NCBI GenBank assembly: GCA_900548455.1
Contig: URKQ01000016.1
Span: 1 to 64,000, forward strand
Length of the DNA: 64,000 nt
Origin: an uncultured Clostridium sp.
GTDB taxonomy: Bacteria > Bacillota > Clostridia > Clostridiales > Clostridiaceae
Direction of reading: 5' to 3'
The translations under genes were made by a program, and so were the position numbers. The notes beneath the pieces are model-generated. The model saw nothing but the letters and a program-made list of their open reading frames with translations, was not told the origin of the DNA and searched no databases. This document shows, one piece after another, positions 63,015 through 64,000 of this stretch; position 1 is the stretch's first letter, and the number at the start of each line of letters is the position of its first letter.

Positions 63015-63683
63015 ATGCTAGTAGATAAGAAAAAATTTAAAGAATTAAAAAAAGCTGATGGTGGATTATTAGGAGTTGAATGTTCTGCTGTAGCTGAGAT
63101 ATTAGAGGCAGCAGACTTAAAAAAGGTTGATGGATGCAATATTAGTATTCATCCGAAAGGTCTATATATGGATTTTTTATTAAGCTATAAATTATATTTT
63201 TCATTAGAAAATTTACAACAAGTTAAATTAAATGATGGAATAATTGAAATATACATTGAATCTGAGTTGCCAATTAAGATGAAAATTGAAAAAATGAAAG
63301 ATGCAGTAAAGGTGTATAATACTTTAAAGACTCATTTAGATGAAAGTGATGAAAATATAAAACTGCAGGATAAACCAAAAACATCTTGGGAGGATGTAAA
63401 AGCATCTTGGGGGGATGTAAAAACTACATGGAATCAGTGCCCATTAAAAGACATATTAGAGAAGAAAACAAATGATATTGAGGATGATGATAATGTTGCA
63501 CGTTGCCCGAAATGTGGGAGTACTTCTTTGACTGCAAATAAAAAGGGATTTAGTGCAACTAAAGGTGTTATAGGTCTAGCTGTAAGTCCGTTAGCTGGTG
63601 CAGTAGTTGGGAGTACAGGAAAGAATAAAGTTATAGTCACTTGTTTAAAATGTGGTCACCAGTGGAAAGCTGGTAAGAAATAA
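63015..63683 (+). CDS. Zinc-ribbon protein with PH-like N-terminal domain
   Basis: 222 residues. Residues 1-110 are an unassigned alpha/beta domain with strands LYMDFLLSYKLYF and EIYIESELPIKMKI; residues 118-140 repeat a unit (TSWEDVKASWGDVKTTWNQ). A split zinc ribbon follows: CPKCGST near 165 and CLKCGHQW at the end, separated by a Gly/Ala hydrophobic loop (GVIGLAVSPLAGAVVGS). Function unknown. TGGGGATTG precedes the ATG. Confidence 0.65.
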   Translation: MLVDKKKFKELKKADGGLLGVECSAVAEILEAADLKKVDGCNISIHPKGLYMDFLLSYKLYFSLENLQQVKLNDGIIEIYIESELPIKMKIEKMKDAVKVYNTLKTHLDESDENIKLQDKPKTSWEDVKASWGDVKTTWNQCPLKDILEKKTNDIEDDDNVARCPKCGSTSLTANKKGFSATKGVIGLAVSPLAGAVVGSTGKNKVIVTCLKCGHQWKAGKK

Positions 63684-63703
63684 TAAAATAATGGTTAGGT
63701 ATT

Positions 63704-63733
63704 AAAGGCACTTACTTATGTAGGTGCTTTTTT
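63704..63733 (+). terminator. Terminator of the zinc-ribbon gene
   Basis: AAAGGCACTTAC pairs with GTAGGTGCTTT, then TTT. Confidence 0.88.
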
Positions 63734-64000
63734 AATGTTTAAAATGAAAGAATGATATTTATGATGTATAAAGGTTTAACAGTAGGAGAAAAGAAAATGT
63801 AGTTTAAATTGTTGAAAAGTTTTAAAATGCATTGGGAGTTACTTTTAGATAAGAATATAAAGAAGAAGTCTAGATATAAATTACTAAAAGTTAAAATGGA
63901 AATTTAGATAAATAGCGTTCTATGATAAATATATAACTAAAAATGAGATGCTAGAAACTAAGCTTTTAACAAGTTTTGTGAATCTGCAAAGAAAGCTTTT
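63734..64000. other. Last 267 bases, no gene seen
   Basis: AT-rich sequence with stops in all frames; no promoter, repeat or hairpin of note. Confidence 0.6.

Overview
The window is AT-rich, densely coded DNA with short operons, strong AGGAGG-type ribosome sites, frequent TTG/GTG starts and hairpin-plus-U-run terminators. The gene content (a clostridial thiS-F-G-H-E set, rubrerythrin, non-phosphorylating gapN, oleate hydratase, a CWB2-repeat amidase, spore-coat-like Cys-rich proteins) points to a spore-forming anaerobe of Clostridium sensu stricto. It reads as chromosome with one defence island. I name no species.

Region by region. 1-3.9 kb: thiazole/thiamine operon behind a consensus promoter and a very short terminator leader that fits the HMP-PP (thiS-motif) riboswitch. 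4.0-9.2 kb: a tight seven-gene operon of unknown purpose (two SAM methyltransferases, GNAT, HAD phosphatase, Cys-poor AhpD-fold protein, M48 membrane protease, second zinc peptidase). 9.4-15.9 kb: methyltransferase, an acyltransferase/DUF6320/alpha-beta-hydrolase operon, GNAT, oleate hydratase. 15.9-20.7 kb: MBL hydrolase, idi, gapN, DUF2284, DUF378, small membrane protein. 20.7-22.4 kb: cysS preceded by a 13-codon peptide with six consecutive Cys codons and a complete attenuator. 22.5-25.9 kb: a promoter-driven structured RNA, a lone 5S rRNA gene, a TRIC-like channel, two coat-like proteins and a truncated 5S-like RNA. 26-36 kb: MATE pump, rubrerythrin, cell-wall hydrolases, TSUP transporter, S51 peptidase. 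36.5-43.5 kb: TetR genes, 145-bp tandem repeats, mntP/radical-SAM operon, and a PadR/HAAS pair lying between IS6-like end remnants.

45.06-57.56 kb is a defence island grown by repeated integration at the 3' end of rlmD. Besides the intact gene I find four further short segments that read as rlmD C-termini (at 45.18, 50.13, 51.79 and 57.52 kb). They separate cargo blocks: a large P-loop GTPase, a two-motif HEPN protein with a frameshift at an A7 run, and a DUF1413-GajA-GajB (Gabija) operon. Two serine-recombinase genes in it are pseudogenes, so the island looks stranded. 57.9-63.7 kb carries GNATs (one a pseudogene), NUDIX, a WYL regulator next to a DJ-1/PfpI protein, YwbE and a zinc-ribbon protein.

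The strongest candidates for new biology are the poly-Cys attenuator of cysS, the serial rlmD-end integration with its GTPase and HEPN cargo, the truncated 5S-like RNA, and the seven-gene operon.
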